DNA of 64,000 bases from Polymorphobacter_B sp038225475 (GCA_038225475.1 JBBRRA010000010.1:23778-87777), one strand, 5' to 3'; shown: positions 8,250 to 16,707, counted from the stretch's first letter. Translations and numbers: made by a program. Notes: a model not told the origin generated them from the letters alone.

Positions 8250-9251
8250 GTGTCCATGTCGCTACTGTCCGCCGATCCCGATACGCACAATGCCACGGTG
8301 CTCGATGCGCCCGACACGACCATCGATGCGCGCGAAATGTTCGGCGTCGACATGGATCTCGCCGTTCCGGCGTTTAGCCAGGCCGACGAGCGCGTGCCCG
8401 ATCTCGACCCCGACTATGTGTTCGACCCCGACACGACGCTGGCGATCCTTGCAGGCTTTGCGTTCAATCGTCGCGTGATGATCCAAGGGTATCACGGCAC
8501 CGGTAAGTCCACGCACATTGAACAGGTTGCGGCGCGGCTCAACTGGCCGTGCGTCCGGATCAACCTCGACAGCCACATCAGCCGCATCGACCTGATCGGC
8601 AAGGACGCAATCGTGTTGCGCGACGGCAAGCAGGTCACCGAGTTCCGCGAAGGGCTGCTGCCTTGGGCGTTGCAGACGCCGACCGCACTCGTCTTCGACG
8701 AATATGACGCTGGGCGCCCCGACGTGATGTTCGTCATCCAGCGCGTGCTCGAGGTGGAGGGCAAGCTGACGCTGCTCGACCAGAACCGCGTCATCCGCCC
8801 GTCGAAGTGGTTCCGGCTGTTCGCGACTGCAAACACAGTCGGTTTGGGCGACACGACCGGGCTGTATCATGGCACGCAGCAGATCAACCAGGGTCAGATG
8901 GACCGCTGGTCGATCGTCACCACGCTCAACTATCTGCCCGCCGCAACGGAGGCGCAGATCGTCATCGGCAAGGTGCCGGGGTTCGACGCGAAGACAGTGG
9001 CGAACATGGTGAAGGTCGCCGACATGACGCGCGCCGGCTTTATGGCGGGTGACATTTCGACCGTGATGAGCCCGCGCACAGTGCTGACATGGGCCCAGAA
9101 CGCGACAATCTTCCACAATCTGGGCTTTGCATTCCGGCTGTCGTTCCTGAACAAGTGCGACGAGGCGGAGCGCTCGATCGTGGCCGAATATTACCAGCGG
9201 GTGTTCGGCGAAGAGCTGCCGGAAAGCGTCGCGGTAAAGACACGGCGATGA
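8250..9251 (+). CDS. cobS: Cobaltochelatase-type AAA+ ATPase CobS
   Basis: CobS is the AAA+ (MoxR-type) motor that, with CobT and CobN, inserts cobalt in aerobic cobalamin synthesis. Walker A GYHGTGKST is at residues 80–88 and Walker B LVFDEYD at 147–153. The N-terminal element REMFGVDMDLAVPAF is characteristic of CobS. The start is GTG at 8250, with AAGGA 11 bases before; ATG 8256 is the alternative but lies far from the ribosome site. The large chelatase subunit CobN is not in this window. The gene overlaps the DUF3291 gene by 4 nt. Confidence 0.9.
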   Translation: MSMSLLSADPDTHNATVLDAPDTTIDAREMFGVDMDLAVPAFSQADERVPDLDPDYVFDPDTTLAILAGFAFNRRVMIQGYHGTGKSTHIEQVAARLNWPCVRINLDSHISRIDLIGKDAIVLRDGKQVTEFREGLLPWALQTPTALVFDEYDAGRPDVMFVIQRVLEVEGKLTLLDQNRVIRPSKWFRLFATANTVGLGDTTGLYHGTQQINQGQMDRWSIVTTLNYLPAATEAQIVIGKVPGFDAKTVANMVKVADMTRAGFMAGDISTVMSPRTVLTWAQNATIFHNLGFAFRLSFLNKCDEAERSIVAEYYQRVFGEELPESVAVKTRR

Positions 9252-9751
9252 CCGATTGGCACCTTGCCCAGGTCAATGTCGGGCGGATGCGCGGGCAGCG
9301 CGGTGACCGCCAGGTTGCGGGCTTCTATGCCGAGCTCGACCGGATCAATGCGATTGCCGACGCCAGCCCTGGTTTTGTCTGGCGGTTGCAGGGTGACGGC
9401 AACGATGCAACCGACCTGCGGCCGACGCCCGACGCGTCTTTCCTGATCAATATGTCGGTCTGGGCCGATGCGGACGCGCTGTTCGCCTATGTCTACCGCA
9501 CGGCACATGTTGGCGTCATGGCCGGGCGGCGCGAATGGTTCGAACGCATGGACGGCGCGTATCAGGCGCTGTGGTGGATCGAAGCGGGGGCGCAGCCGAC
9601 GATTAGCGACGCGCTCGCCAAGCTGTGGCTGATCGATAATTTTGGCCCGAGCGCACAGGCGTTCACCTTCAAGACGCGGTTCCCCGCGCCGGGGCTCGTC
9701 GGTCCGCCGGTCGATATGAACCCCGATCCATGGTGCGCGGGCCGCGCCTGA
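9248..9751 (+). CDS. DUF3291 domain protein
   Basis: This 167-residue soluble protein matches the DUF3291 family as I recall it. Signatures include WHLAQVNVGRM near the start, RLQGDGNDATDLRP, the heme-degrading-monooxygenase-like segment MSVWADADALFAYVY, and a REWFERM helix. The fold is probably a dimeric ferredoxin-like barrel; no catalytic role is established. The ATG at 9248 overlaps the cobS stop (ATGA), and cobT starts at or just before its own stop. It is therefore translated as part of the cobS–cobT unit, which hints at a job linked to the chelatase or the tetrapyrrole. Confidence 0.85.
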   Translation: MTDWHLAQVNVGRMRGQRGDRQVAGFYAELDRINAIADASPGFVWRLQGDGNDATDLRPTPDASFLINMSVWADADALFAYVYRTAHVGVMAGRREWFERMDGAYQALWWIEAGAQPTISDALAKLWLIDNFGPSAQAFTFKTRFPAPGLVGPPVDMNPDPWCAGRA

Positions 9752-9753
9752 CG

Positions 9754-11631
9754 ATGCCGCAGCCTGAAAATCCGCTCGAAGACTTTCGCCTCGCACTCGC
9801 GGCAACGCTGCGCGCGTTAGGGCACGAACCGGCGTTCGATCTGGCGTACACCGCCGACAAACCGTCCTGCTACGGCGATCAGGCGCGGGTGCCGCAGCCC
9901 GGTCGCGCACTCGCGGCCGATCAGATCGCCGAAGTGCGCGGCTGGGCCGACAGCTTTGCGCTGCGCAAACGCCACCATGACGCCAAGCTGCATGCCGCCG
10001 GCCTGCCCGAAGCGGGGCATCCCGAATCGGGCGTGGCGCGCGATATCTTCAACGCCGTCGAGCAGGCGCGGATCGAGGCGATCGGCGGTGCCGACATGGC
10101 GGGTGTGGCGCTCAACCTTGCGCGGATGACCGATCAGCGCATCAAGACCGACCCGATCGTCCGCGCGCGCACCCCCGAAGAAGTGCCGATGGCGACCGCG
10201 CTTGGCCTGCTGGTGCGCGAGCGACTGACCGGCCTGGCGCCGCCGAAGCTTGCCGATAGCGCGCTGGCGCTGGTGCGCGGCGATATCGAGGCGAAAGCGG
10301 GTGTTCACCTCGATGCGCTGGCGGCAACGATTGGCGATCAGGCGGCATTCGCGCTGCTCCTGCGACGCGTGCTTAACGATCTCGGGCTCGGCACCGATCC
10401 GGACGCCGAGTCCGAAAGTGAGGATGAGCCCAGCGACGAGGCCGCCGACGACGATAGTCCCGGCGACGACGGCGAGGAACAGGATGACGAGGGCGATGGC
10501 GGTGCCGATGCGTCGGTTGAAACGCGCGCCGAAGAAAGCTCCGAGCCTGCCGACGACAGCCAGACGCGCGAAGTCGACATGGATACCGATGCGGTCTCCG
10601 AGGCCGAGATGGGGGAGGAAGGCAAAGAAGGCATGACGCCGTGGCGGCCCAATGCCGCGCTCAGCGACCTGCCGCACGACTTCGACTATCACGCGTTTAC
10701 GACGGCGTATGACGAGACGGTATCTGCCGAGGAACTTTGCGACCCCGAGGAGCTGACACGGCTGCGCGGCTATCTTGATCAACAGCTGCTGCATCTGCAG
10801 GGGGCAGTGACCAAGCTCGCCAACCGGTTGCAGCGGCGGCTGCTCGCCCAGCAGAACCGGGCATGGGATTTCGATCAGGAAGAGGGGCTGCTCGATCCAG
10901 CGCGACTGGTGCGCGTCGTGACGTCGCCGGCGCATGCGCTGAGCTATAAGGTCGAGCGCGATACCAAGTTCCGCGATACCGTGGTGACGCTGCTGATCGA
11001 CAACAGCGGGTCGATGCGCGGACGGCCGATCTCGATTGCGGCGATCTGCGCGGATATTCTGGCACGGACGCTTGAACGCTGTGCGGTCAAGACCGAAATC
11101 CTGGGCTTCACCACGCGGGCGTGGAAGGGCGGCCAGAGCCGTGAAAAATGGCTGGCGGAAAGCCGTCCGGCGAAGCCCGGCCGGTTGAACGACCTTCGCC
11201 ATATCATCTACAAACCTGCCGATGCGCCGTGGCGGCGGGCGCGGAAGAACCTTGGGCTGATGATGCGCGAGGGTCTGCTCAAGGAAAATATCGACGGCGA
11301 GGCGCTGCTTTGGGCGCACCAGCGACTCCTTGCGCGCAGCGAAGATCGCCGCATCCTGATGGTCATCTCGGACGGCGCGCCGGTCGACGATTCGACGCTA
11401 TCGGTCAATACCGGCAATTATCTCGAACGCCATCTGCGCCAGGTGATCAAATGGATCGAGACGCGTTCACCGGTCGAGCTGATCGCGGTCGGGATCGGCC
11501 ATGACGTCACGCGTTACTATGAGCGCGCGGTGACGATCATGGATGCCGAGCAACTCGGAGGCACGATCATCGACCAGCTGGCGCAGCTGTTCGAGGAAGA
11601 CGCAAAGGCCGCAAAGGCGACACGGCGGTAA
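9754..11631 (+). CDS. cobT: Cobaltochelatase-type subunit CobT with vWA domain
   Basis: CobT partners CobS in an AAA+/von Willebrand-A chaperone complex. The product has an N-terminal helical domain and a very acidic linker at about residues 214–292, rich in Asp and Glu runs as is typical of CobT. It ends in a vWA domain with the metal-adhesion motif LIDNSGSMRG and a C-terminal ISDGAPVDDST segment. Starting at ATG 9754 gives 625 residues; ATG 9730 would add eight residues and overlap the previous gene by 22 nt. An imperfect hairpin follows the stop. No other cobalamin genes are visible. Confidence 0.9.
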   Translation: MPQPENPLEDFRLALAATLRALGHEPAFDLAYTADKPSCYGDQARVPQPGRALAADQIAEVRGWADSFALRKRHHDAKLHAAGLPEAGHPESGVARDIFNAVEQARIEAIGGADMAGVALNLARMTDQRIKTDPIVRARTPEEVPMATALGLLVRERLTGLAPPKLADSALALVRGDIEAKAGVHLDALAATIGDQAAFALLLRRVLNDLGLGTDPDAESESEDEPSDEAADDDSPGDDGEEQDDEGDGGADASVETRAEESSEPADDSQTREVDMDTDAVSEAEMGEEGKEGMTPWRPNAALSDLPHDFDYHAFTTAYDETVSAEELCDPEELTRLRGYLDQQLLHLQGAVTKLANRLQRRLLAQQNRAWDFDQEEGLLDPARLVRVVTSPAHALSYKVERDTKFRDTVVTLLIDNSGSMRGRPISIAAICADILARTLERCAVKTEILGFTTRAWKGGQSREKWLAESRPAKPGRLNDLRHIIYKPADAPWRRARKNLGLMMREGLLKENIDGEALLWAHQRLLARSEDRRILMVISDGAPVDDSTLSVNTGNYLERHLRQVIKWIETRSPVELIAVGIGHDVTRYYERAVTIMDAEQLGGTIIDQLAQLFEEDAKAAKATRR

Positions 11632-11638
11632 ATAGTCA

Positions 11639-11665
11639 GCCCGCCCCCGGTTGCCGGGAGCGGGC
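11639..11665. terminator. Hairpin between convergent cobT and glycine-zipper gene
   Basis: Twelve-base arms at 11639–11650 and 11654–11665 pair with one mismatch around a 3-nt loop. It lies 7 nt after the cobT stop and 7 nt before the end of the minus-strand gene, so it can serve both. There is no T-tract. Confidence 0.6.
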
Positions 11666-11672
11666 AGCCAAA

Positions 11673-11972
11673 TCAGCAGCCGCGATGCTGGCCGCGTCCG
11701 ATCACATTGCCCGCCAGCGCGCCGACGCCGGCACCCAGCAGCGATCCGCCGACGCCGCCGCCCAGCAGTGCCGTCCCGGCGCCGCCGCCGACCGCGCCGA
11801 TTACCGTGCCGCGATTGCCGGCGCGACGCTTGTCGGCCCGGCACTGGTCATAAGACGAGCGGGAATGGCTGTAGCGGTCGCGGTGGTGAACGCCGTGACT
11901 GTCGACCCAGGCGCTGGCGGGCATTGCCGCTATAGCGATCGTGGCGGCCAGCAAGGGAGTGATGAAACGCAT
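11673..11972 (-). CDS. Small exported glycine-zipper protein
   Basis: This 99-residue protein has a Sec signal peptide (about residues 1–21, ending PASA), a short polar stretch with His and Arg, then a Gly/Ala-rich segment of GxxxG type (GTVIGAVGGG ... GSLLGAGVGALAGNVIG). That is the glycine-zipper 2TM pattern found in small envelope proteins. The ATG at 11972 is favoured by AAGGA seven bases upstream; an upstream in-frame ATG (12113) would destroy the signal peptide. The last residues, HRGC, resemble the RGC end of the divergent neighbour at 12131. The function is unknown; the protein is probably periplasmic or outer-membrane associated. Confidence 0.8.
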   Translation of the reverse strand: MRFITPLLAATIAIAAMPASAWVDSHGVHHRDRYSHSRSSYDQCRADKRRAGNRGTVIGAVGGGAGTALLGGGVGGSLLGAGVGALAGNVIGRGQHRGC

Positions 11973-12130
11973 TAGATAATCCTTGATTGAAACGCGGAGG
12001 TGTAACGAACGCGAGTGATCGCAGTTCCTTAAAGCGTCGCGAGGATGACTGGCCGATGACCGGTCGTCGTTCAGAAGTAGTTCACTGCGGTCTTGGCACA
12101 TTGGCCTCGTCAACGAAGGGAGTCGAAATT

Positions 12131-12658
12131 ATGCGTGAGCTGATTATTGCGCTGAGCCTCGCCGCGACGCTGGCAACGCCGACGCTGGCCGATGGCTGGC
12201 GCGACCATGATGGCGATCGGCGCGGTGGTTATCACGGCGACTGGCGCGGCGACGGTGATCGCTACCGTGATCACGAGCGCTCAGACCATGAACGCTGGGA
12301 ACATCGCGGATATTACGGCCGCCCCGCTTATTATGGCGGTTATTACGGGCGGCCGGCCTATTATGGCGGAGGCTATTACAACTATCCGGTTTACGAGCAG
12401 TCCTACTATTACGCTGCGCCGCCAGTGTATTACCGTCCACGACCGGTCTATTATGGCTACGGCGGTGGTTATCCGGTGCGCTACGGCTATGGGTATCGGT
12501 GCAATACCGGCACCGGCACGGTGCTAGGGGCGGTCACCGGCGGGTTGATCGGTAACGCAGCGGGGTCGCGCCGCGACCGCGGCTTGGCGACGGTGCTTGG
12601 TGCCGGCATCGGCGCGGTAGCGGGAACAGCGATCGAGCGCGACAGCCGCGGCTGCTAG
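12131..12658 (+). CDS. Exported Tyr/Gly-rich protein with glycine-zipper end
   Basis: This 175-residue product has a signal peptide (cleavage near TLAD), then a charged Asp/His/Arg region, a Tyr/Gly/Pro-rich middle (residues about 61–120) and a C-terminal glycine zipper ending SRGC. The single Cys near the zipper start (RCNTGTGT) and the terminal Cys could pair. The ATG at 12131 follows AAGGGA. The C-terminal part parallels the divergent gene at 11673–11972, so the two may be paralogues. The last 4 bases overlap the end of recQ on the opposite strand. I do not recognise a function; the composition suggests a surface or envelope structural protein. Confidence 0.8.
   Translation: MRELIIALSLAATLATPTLADGWRDHDGDRRGGYHGDWRGDGDRYRDHERSDHERWEHRGYYGRPAYYGGYYGRPAYYGGGYYNYPVYEQSYYYAAPPVYYRPRPVYYGYGGGYPVRYGYGYRCNTGTGTVLGAVTGGLIGNAAGSRRDRGLATVLGAGIGAVAGTAIERDSRGC
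12311..12370 (+). repeat. Two 30-bp in-frame tandem repeats (YYGRPAYYGG)
   Basis: Units at 12311–12340 and 12341–12370 encode the same decapeptide YYGRPAYYGG with a few synonymous differences. They sit in the Tyr/Gly-rich centre of the exported protein and may mark a length-variable region. Confidence 0.85.
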
Positions 12659-14427
12659 GCCGTGCGGATCACCTGCAGGAAGTCGGTGCCGTAAGCCTCG
12701 AGCTTGCGTGCGCCGACGCCGCTGATCTGGCCGAGCGCTTCCAAACTCGTGGGACGCTCGGCCGCCATTGCACGCAGCGTGGCATCGTGAAAAATCACAT
12801 AGGGCGGCATGCCTTGCGCGCTCGCCAACTGCCGTCGAAGCGTGCGCAGCGCGTCGAACAACGGTTCGTCGGCGGTCGGAGTAACCCCTTGCGTACGCCC
12901 GGTCCGCCGCCGCTCGGGGGCCGGATCGTCGCGGATCTCGAGACTGGCGCGACCCTTGAGATAATCGACCGCGCGCGGTCCGAATTCGAGGCCCTGATGC
13001 TCGCCGCGTTGCAACGCTTCGGCGGTCATCAACTGCCGGACGACGGCCTCCCATTGCGGCTTGCCGAGATCCTTGCCGATGCCGAACACCGAAAGCTTGT
13101 CGTGGCCAAACTTTGCGGTGCGCTCGCTGCCCCGCCCGTGCAGGACATCGATCAGATGCCCGACCCCGAACCGCTCGCCCGTTCGCTTGACCGCCGACAG
13201 CAGCATCTGGGCGGCGATCGTCGCGTCGCGTAATTTGGGCGGCGACAGGCAATTGTCGCAATTTCCGCACGGCGCGGGCTCGGGCTCGCCGAAATAGGTC
13301 AGCAGCGGAATCCGTCGGCAGCGGCTGGTCTCGCAAAAACTCAGCAGGGCGTTAAGGCGCGTCAGTTCGGCCGCTTGGCGCTCGGGGCCGGCGTCGCTGC
13401 CGTCGATGAAGCCGCGCTGGCGCGCGATGTCATCGGCCCCGTACAGCAGATGCGCGACCGCTGGATCGCCGTCGCGCCCGGCGCGCCCGGTCTCCTGATA
13501 ATAGGCCTCGATCGATTTCGGCAGGCCAAGGTGCGCCACGAAGCGCACGTCGGGCTTGTCGATACCCATGCCGAACGCGATCGTTGCGACCATTACCATG
13601 TCGTCGGCGGTGACGAAGCGTTCCTGATTGGCGGCGCGCACGCCCGCCTCCATGCCGCCGTGATAGGCAAGCGCGTTGATGCCCTGGCTGCTCAGCCAGT
13701 CGGCAGTCTGCTCGGTCGCGGCGCGCGTCGGGGCATAAATGATGCCGCATTGTTTGGGATGCGTGTCGAGAAAGTCGCGAAGCTGGCGGCGCGGCTCGGT
13801 CTTGGCGACGATTTCGTAGCGGATATTCGGTCGGTCGAACCCGGCGAGCACCATGCGATCGGGCGCAATACCAAGCTGCGTCAGGATATCGGCGCGCGTT
13901 GCGACGTCTGCCGTTGCGGTCAGCGCAATGCGCGGCACACCGGGAAGCAGGTCGCACAGGCTGCGCAACTGGCGGTATTCGGGACGGAAATCATGTCCCC
14001 ACTGGCTGACGCAATGCGCTTCGTCGATTGCGATCAGCGCGATCTCGATGCGGCTGATGAGCTGACGGAACCCCGGCTGCGCGGCGCGTTCGGGCGAGAC
14101 ATACAGCAGGTCGATCTCGCCGTTGCGCAGCGCCTCGATGGTGTGCGCACTGTCGCCCGACTGGCTGTTGAGCGTTGCGGCACGCACGCCGTTAGCGGTC
14201 AGCGCGCGCACCTGATCGTGCATCAGCGCGATCAATGGCGACACGACGATGGCGCAGCCGGGGCGATAGATCGCCGGCACTTGAAAACAGATCGATTTGC
14301 CCGCGCCTGTCGGCATGATCGCCAGCACGTCGCGGCCTTCGCACAGGTCGCGGACGATGCCTTCCTGGTGCGGGCGAAAGGCAGGATAGCCGAAAGTGTC
14401 GAACAGGATCGCGTCGGGGCTGGGCAT
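12655..14427 (-). CDS. recQ: ATP-dependent DNA helicase RecQ
   Basis: RecQ is a 3'-5' superfamily-2 helicase acting in recombination and fork repair. The 590-residue protein shows Walker A TGAGKS (residues 40–45), the DEAH-box segment IDEAHCVSQWGHDFRP and motif VI QETGRAGRDG. It also has a four-Cys zinc site (CETSRC ... CGNCDNC) and a C-terminal HRDC domain (about 515–590, LFDALRTLRRQLA). All helicase motifs look intact. Its stop overlaps the convergent glycine-zipper gene by 4 bp. The acetyltransferase gene ends 33 bp upstream on the same strand. Confidence 0.95.
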   Translation of the reverse strand: MPSPDAILFDTFGYPAFRPHQEGIVRDLCEGRDVLAIMPTGAGKSICFQVPAIYRPGCAIVVSPLIALMHDQVRALTANGVRAATLNSQSGDSAHTIEALRNGEIDLLYVSPERAAQPGFRQLISRIEIALIAIDEAHCVSQWGHDFRPEYRQLRSLCDLLPGVPRIALTATADVATRADILTQLGIAPDRMVLAGFDRPNIRYEIVAKTEPRRQLRDFLDTHPKQCGIIYAPTRAATEQTADWLSSQGINALAYHGGMEAGVRAANQERFVTADDMVMVATIAFGMGIDKPDVRFVAHLGLPKSIEAYYQETGRAGRDGDPAVAHLLYGADDIARQRGFIDGSDAGPERQAAELTRLNALLSFCETSRCRRIPLLTYFGEPEPAPCGNCDNCLSPPKLRDATIAAQMLLSAVKRTGERFGVGHLIDVLHGRGSERTAKFGHDKLSVFGIGKDLGKPQWEAVVRQLMTAEALQRGEHQGLEFGPRAVDYLKGRASLEIRDDPAPERRRTGRTQGVTPTADEPLFDALRTLRRQLASAQGMPPYVIFHDATLRAMAAERPTSLEALGQISGVGARKLEAYGTDFLQVIRTA

Positions 14428-14460
14428 CGCGGCAGTCTTAGCCGCGCCGTTGTCACGCGA

Positions 14461-15048
14461 CTAGCGCGGTTCGCGCCACATACACCAGAAATGCGGGCCG
14501 TTTGGCACATCGAACTGATGCGTCACGACAAACCCCAGCGCCGTGTACAGCCCAAGATTGCGCTCGGTCGCGGTTTCGAGCGCGGCGGGCATGCGTTCGG
14601 CATCGCAGCGCGCCAGCCGGGCGCGGGCGGCCGCTCCCCCAAAGCCTTGGCCCTGCCGTGCGGCGTCGGTGCCGAGGAATTCAAGGTACCAGTGCGGCGT
14701 CGCTGGGTGATGCGCCTCGAGCAGCCCCTGCAGCCGCAGCGCGCGTGGCAGCGCCGTGCCGAATGTCGCCAGCAGCGGCAACGCGAGCCGCAGCATCGTA
14801 GCGGTCGATGTCTGCCACGCGCCCGGCGGACGCCAGACCGCGGCGGCTGCATTGTCTCCGGCAATGTCGGTCAGCGCCGGATCGGCCTCGCTCCGCAGGA
14901 TCAGGTCGAAAAAGCGCGGCAGCCGCGCGGTCCGCGCGGCGCGGTCGGGAAAGACGTGGCTGAGCGCCGGGTCGTTGGCGAACGCGCTGGCGAGCACCGC
15001 CGCGATACGCGGGCGGTCGGCGGCGGCGGCAGGGCGCGTCGTTGTCAG
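14461..15048 (-). CDS. GNAT-family acetyltransferase, apparent CTG start
   Basis: The 195-residue protein has an N-terminal RPAAAADRPRIAAVLASAFA helix typical of GNAT enzymes. The acetyl-CoA loop region is at TDAARQGQGFGGA, and the C-terminal LGLYTALGFVV strand-helix is present. The substrate is unknown. No ATG or GTG fits the family start: ATG 15132 would extend 28 residues back inside ridA, and GTG 14997 would remove the first strand. A CTG at 15048 overlaps the ridA stop as CTGA and has AAGG seven bases upstream, so I infer a CTG start with translational coupling. The start is uncertain; the family is well supported. Confidence 0.8.
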   Translation of the reverse strand: MTTTRPAAAADRPRIAAVLASAFANDPALSHVFPDRAARTARLPRFFDLILRSEADPALTDIAGDNAAAAVWRPPGAWQTSTATMLRLALPLLATFGTALPRALRLQGLLEAHHPATPHWYLEFLGTDAARQGQGFGGAAARARLARCDAERMPAALETATERNLGLYTALGFVVTHQFDVPNGPHFWCMWREPR

Positions 15049-15503
15049 CGGGCAGCCTTGCGGCGCGCGATGACCTTGATCTCGGTGATGCCGGTGTCCT
15101 CGTACAGTCGCGACACGCCGATCGCCGTCCACGCCGGGAACGGCGCACGGACATAGCGGTTCTTGACCGTGCTGATCGCGCCGACCTGCGCAATAAGGTC
15201 GGTGTGGAAGGTGGTCATCTCGACGACATCGTCCCAGCTGGCACCGGCGCGCTGCAGGATCGTCCCGATCTGGGCGAAGGCGCGTTCATAGGCCGGGACG
15301 AAGCTCGACTCGCCAGCCTTGGGTGCAGCGATAACGCCCGACAGATAAACCATGTCGCCTGAAACGACGGCATCGGCATAGCCGAACTGCTGCTGCGCGG
15401 CCAACGCGGCGGGATCGGTCGGCATGATGACTTGCGCAGGCTCGCGCGCAGCGGCGGACGCGGCGATAAGGGCAACGATCAACAACGGTGCGGCGTGGCG
15501 CAA
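15045..15503 (-). CDS. Exported RidA-family protein
   Basis: This is a RidA/YjgF/UK114 fold protein. Cytosolic RidA deaminates reactive enamines and imines. This copy has 152 residues and begins with a clear Sec signal peptide (about residues 1–19, ending SAAA), so it should act in the periplasm, which is unusual for RidA. Family signatures include GDMVYLSGVIA, AFAQIGTILQRAGASWDDVV and the C-terminal segment TEIKVIARRK. The Arg–Glu pair of the canonical active site is not obvious, so it may not be an enamine deaminase. Its stop overlaps the acetyltransferase start. Confidence 0.85.
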   Translation of the reverse strand: MRHAAPLLIVALIAASAAAREPAQVIMPTDPAALAAQQQFGYADAVVSGDMVYLSGVIAAPKAGESSFVPAYERAFAQIGTILQRAGASWDDVVEMTTFHTDLIAQVGAISTVKNRYVRAPFPAWTAIGVSRLYEDTGITEIKVIARRKAAR

Positions 15504-15574
15504 GGCGCATCTCCCCAGACTGCCGACCGAAGTGTGTCAGGTGCTGGGGTGCCGCGCAATGGTCCCGAAACGAC

Positions 15575-15602
15575 AACGGCCGGGGATGACCCGGCCGCCG
15601 TT
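15575..15602 (-). terminator. Hairpin downstream of rpmB
   Basis: A core 7-bp stem (15578–15584 with 15590–15596) around a 5-nt loop lies 18 nt beyond the rpmB stop on the minus strand. It fits a terminator for the ribosomal protein gene, ahead of ridA. Confidence 0.55.
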
Positions 15603-15619
15603 CGATTTGGAACCCGGCC

Positions 15620-15934
15620 TCAGGCGGCGGGGGCAGCGGTGACCGCGGCTTCGGCCGCGATCTTCTTCTTGATCTCGCGCTTGAGCTTGACGGCGCGGTC
15701 GCTGAGCTTTTCGGCCTTGGTCTTGATCAGCCAGTTGTCGAGGCCGCCGACATGCTCGACCGAGCGCAGCCCGTTCATCGACACGCGCAGCTTGACCGAA
15801 CGCCCGAGCACGTCGGACATCAGCGTGACATTCTGCAGATTGGGCAGGAACACCCGCTTGGTCTTGTTGTTGGCATGGGAAACATTGTTTCCGACCTGGC
15901 GACCCTTGGCGGTCAGTTCGCACACGCGCGACAT
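15620..15934 (-). CDS. rpmB: 50S ribosomal protein L28
   Basis: L28 (bL28) is a small protein of the large ribosomal subunit. The 104-residue product begins MSRVCELTAKGRQVGNNVSH and contains TKRVFLPNLQNV, both diagnostic. It has the longer C-terminal tail (KLKREIKKKIAAEAA) common in alphaproteobacteria. There is one Cys near the start and no complete zinc site. The gene stands alone with its own downstream hairpin; rpmG is not adjacent. Confidence 0.97.
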   Translation of the reverse strand: MSRVCELTAKGRQVGNNVSHANNKTKRVFLPNLQNVTLMSDVLGRSVKLRVSMNGLRSVEHVGGLDNWLIKTKAEKLSDRAVKLKREIKKKIAAEAAVTAAPAA

Positions 15935-16005
15935 CGTTTACGTCCTTCGAAGCACGGAAAGCATTTCCGGAAAGGCGAGGCACATAGCGGCTGGACCCCG
16001 CGCCG

Positions 16006-16707
16006 TCAACCGCTGCGGTGCTTCAACCACTGCCAGATCAGCGGTACGACCACTGCCGCCGTGACCCCGGCGAGCACTGTCGCACCGCCGGCGAAGGCAG
16101 CGGCGCGCGGGTCGCGGCGCTGGATCGCATCGGTGCCGACGATATGCGACGAGACCCCGACGGCAAGTCCGGTCGCGGCCGATCCGGTGATGCGCAGCGC
16201 GCGCAGCAGCGGTGGTACCGTCACCGCGCCGACCACGCCGGTGAACACCGCGAGCGCCGCCGCCAGTCCGACCGGGCCACCCGCGCGCGTCTGGATAAGG
16301 ATTGCGAACGGCGTCGTCACCGTCTTGGTGACCAGCGCGTCGCGCAGCATCGGTTCGAGCCCGAACGCCCATGCCATGCCGACGGCGCTGGCAATACCGA
16401 CCAGCGTGCCCCCGAGGACCGCGATCAGCAGCGCGCCGAGCTGCGCGCGCAGTTGCACACGGCTGGCGTGCACCACCGCACCCAGCGCGACGATCGCCGG
16501 ACCCAGCGACCAGCGCAGCGGCGCGGCGAGCCGTTCGAATGCCGCGATGTCGAGCGGCGCGCGCCAGCATGCTGCGGCGACCAGCAGCGCGGCAATCAGC
16601 ACCGGGCTCATATACGGCGGCGACCCGACCAGCGCCGTGGCGCGCCGAACCGCGATGAACAGCAACGGTACCCCGATCGTCACGGCGGCGGTCGGCAGCA
16701 GCGTCAT
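16006..16707 (-). CDS. lrgB: LrgB/CidB-family membrane protein
   Basis: The 233-residue polytopic membrane protein shows LrgB signatures: PPYMSPVLIAALL, LRWSLGPAIVALG, ITGSAATGLAVGVSSHIVGTD and AAAFAGGATVLAGVT. The family is linked to control of murein hydrolase activity, and also to transport of small organic acids such as glycolate in plant chloroplasts. Several helices are evident. The ATG at 16707 overlaps the lrgA stop by 4 nt. Regulation in Firmicutes is by LytSR; a LytS/LytTR pair is present about 9 kb away in this window. Confidence 0.9.
   Translation of the reverse strand: MTLLPTAAVTIGVPLLFIAVRRATALVGSPPYMSPVLIAALLVAAACWRAPLDIAAFERLAAPLRWSLGPAIVALGAVVHASRVQLRAQLGALLIAVLGGTLVGIASAVGMAWAFGLEPMLRDALVTKTVTTPFAILIQTRAGGPVGLAAALAVFTGVVGAVTVPPLLRALRITGSAATGLAVGVSSHIVGTDAIQRRDPRAAAFAGGATVLAGVTAAVVVPLIWQWLKHRSG

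Noticed and set aside
9817..11319. 500-codon minus-strand frame
   Set aside because: It is antisense to cobT; the composition is typical of a mirror frame.
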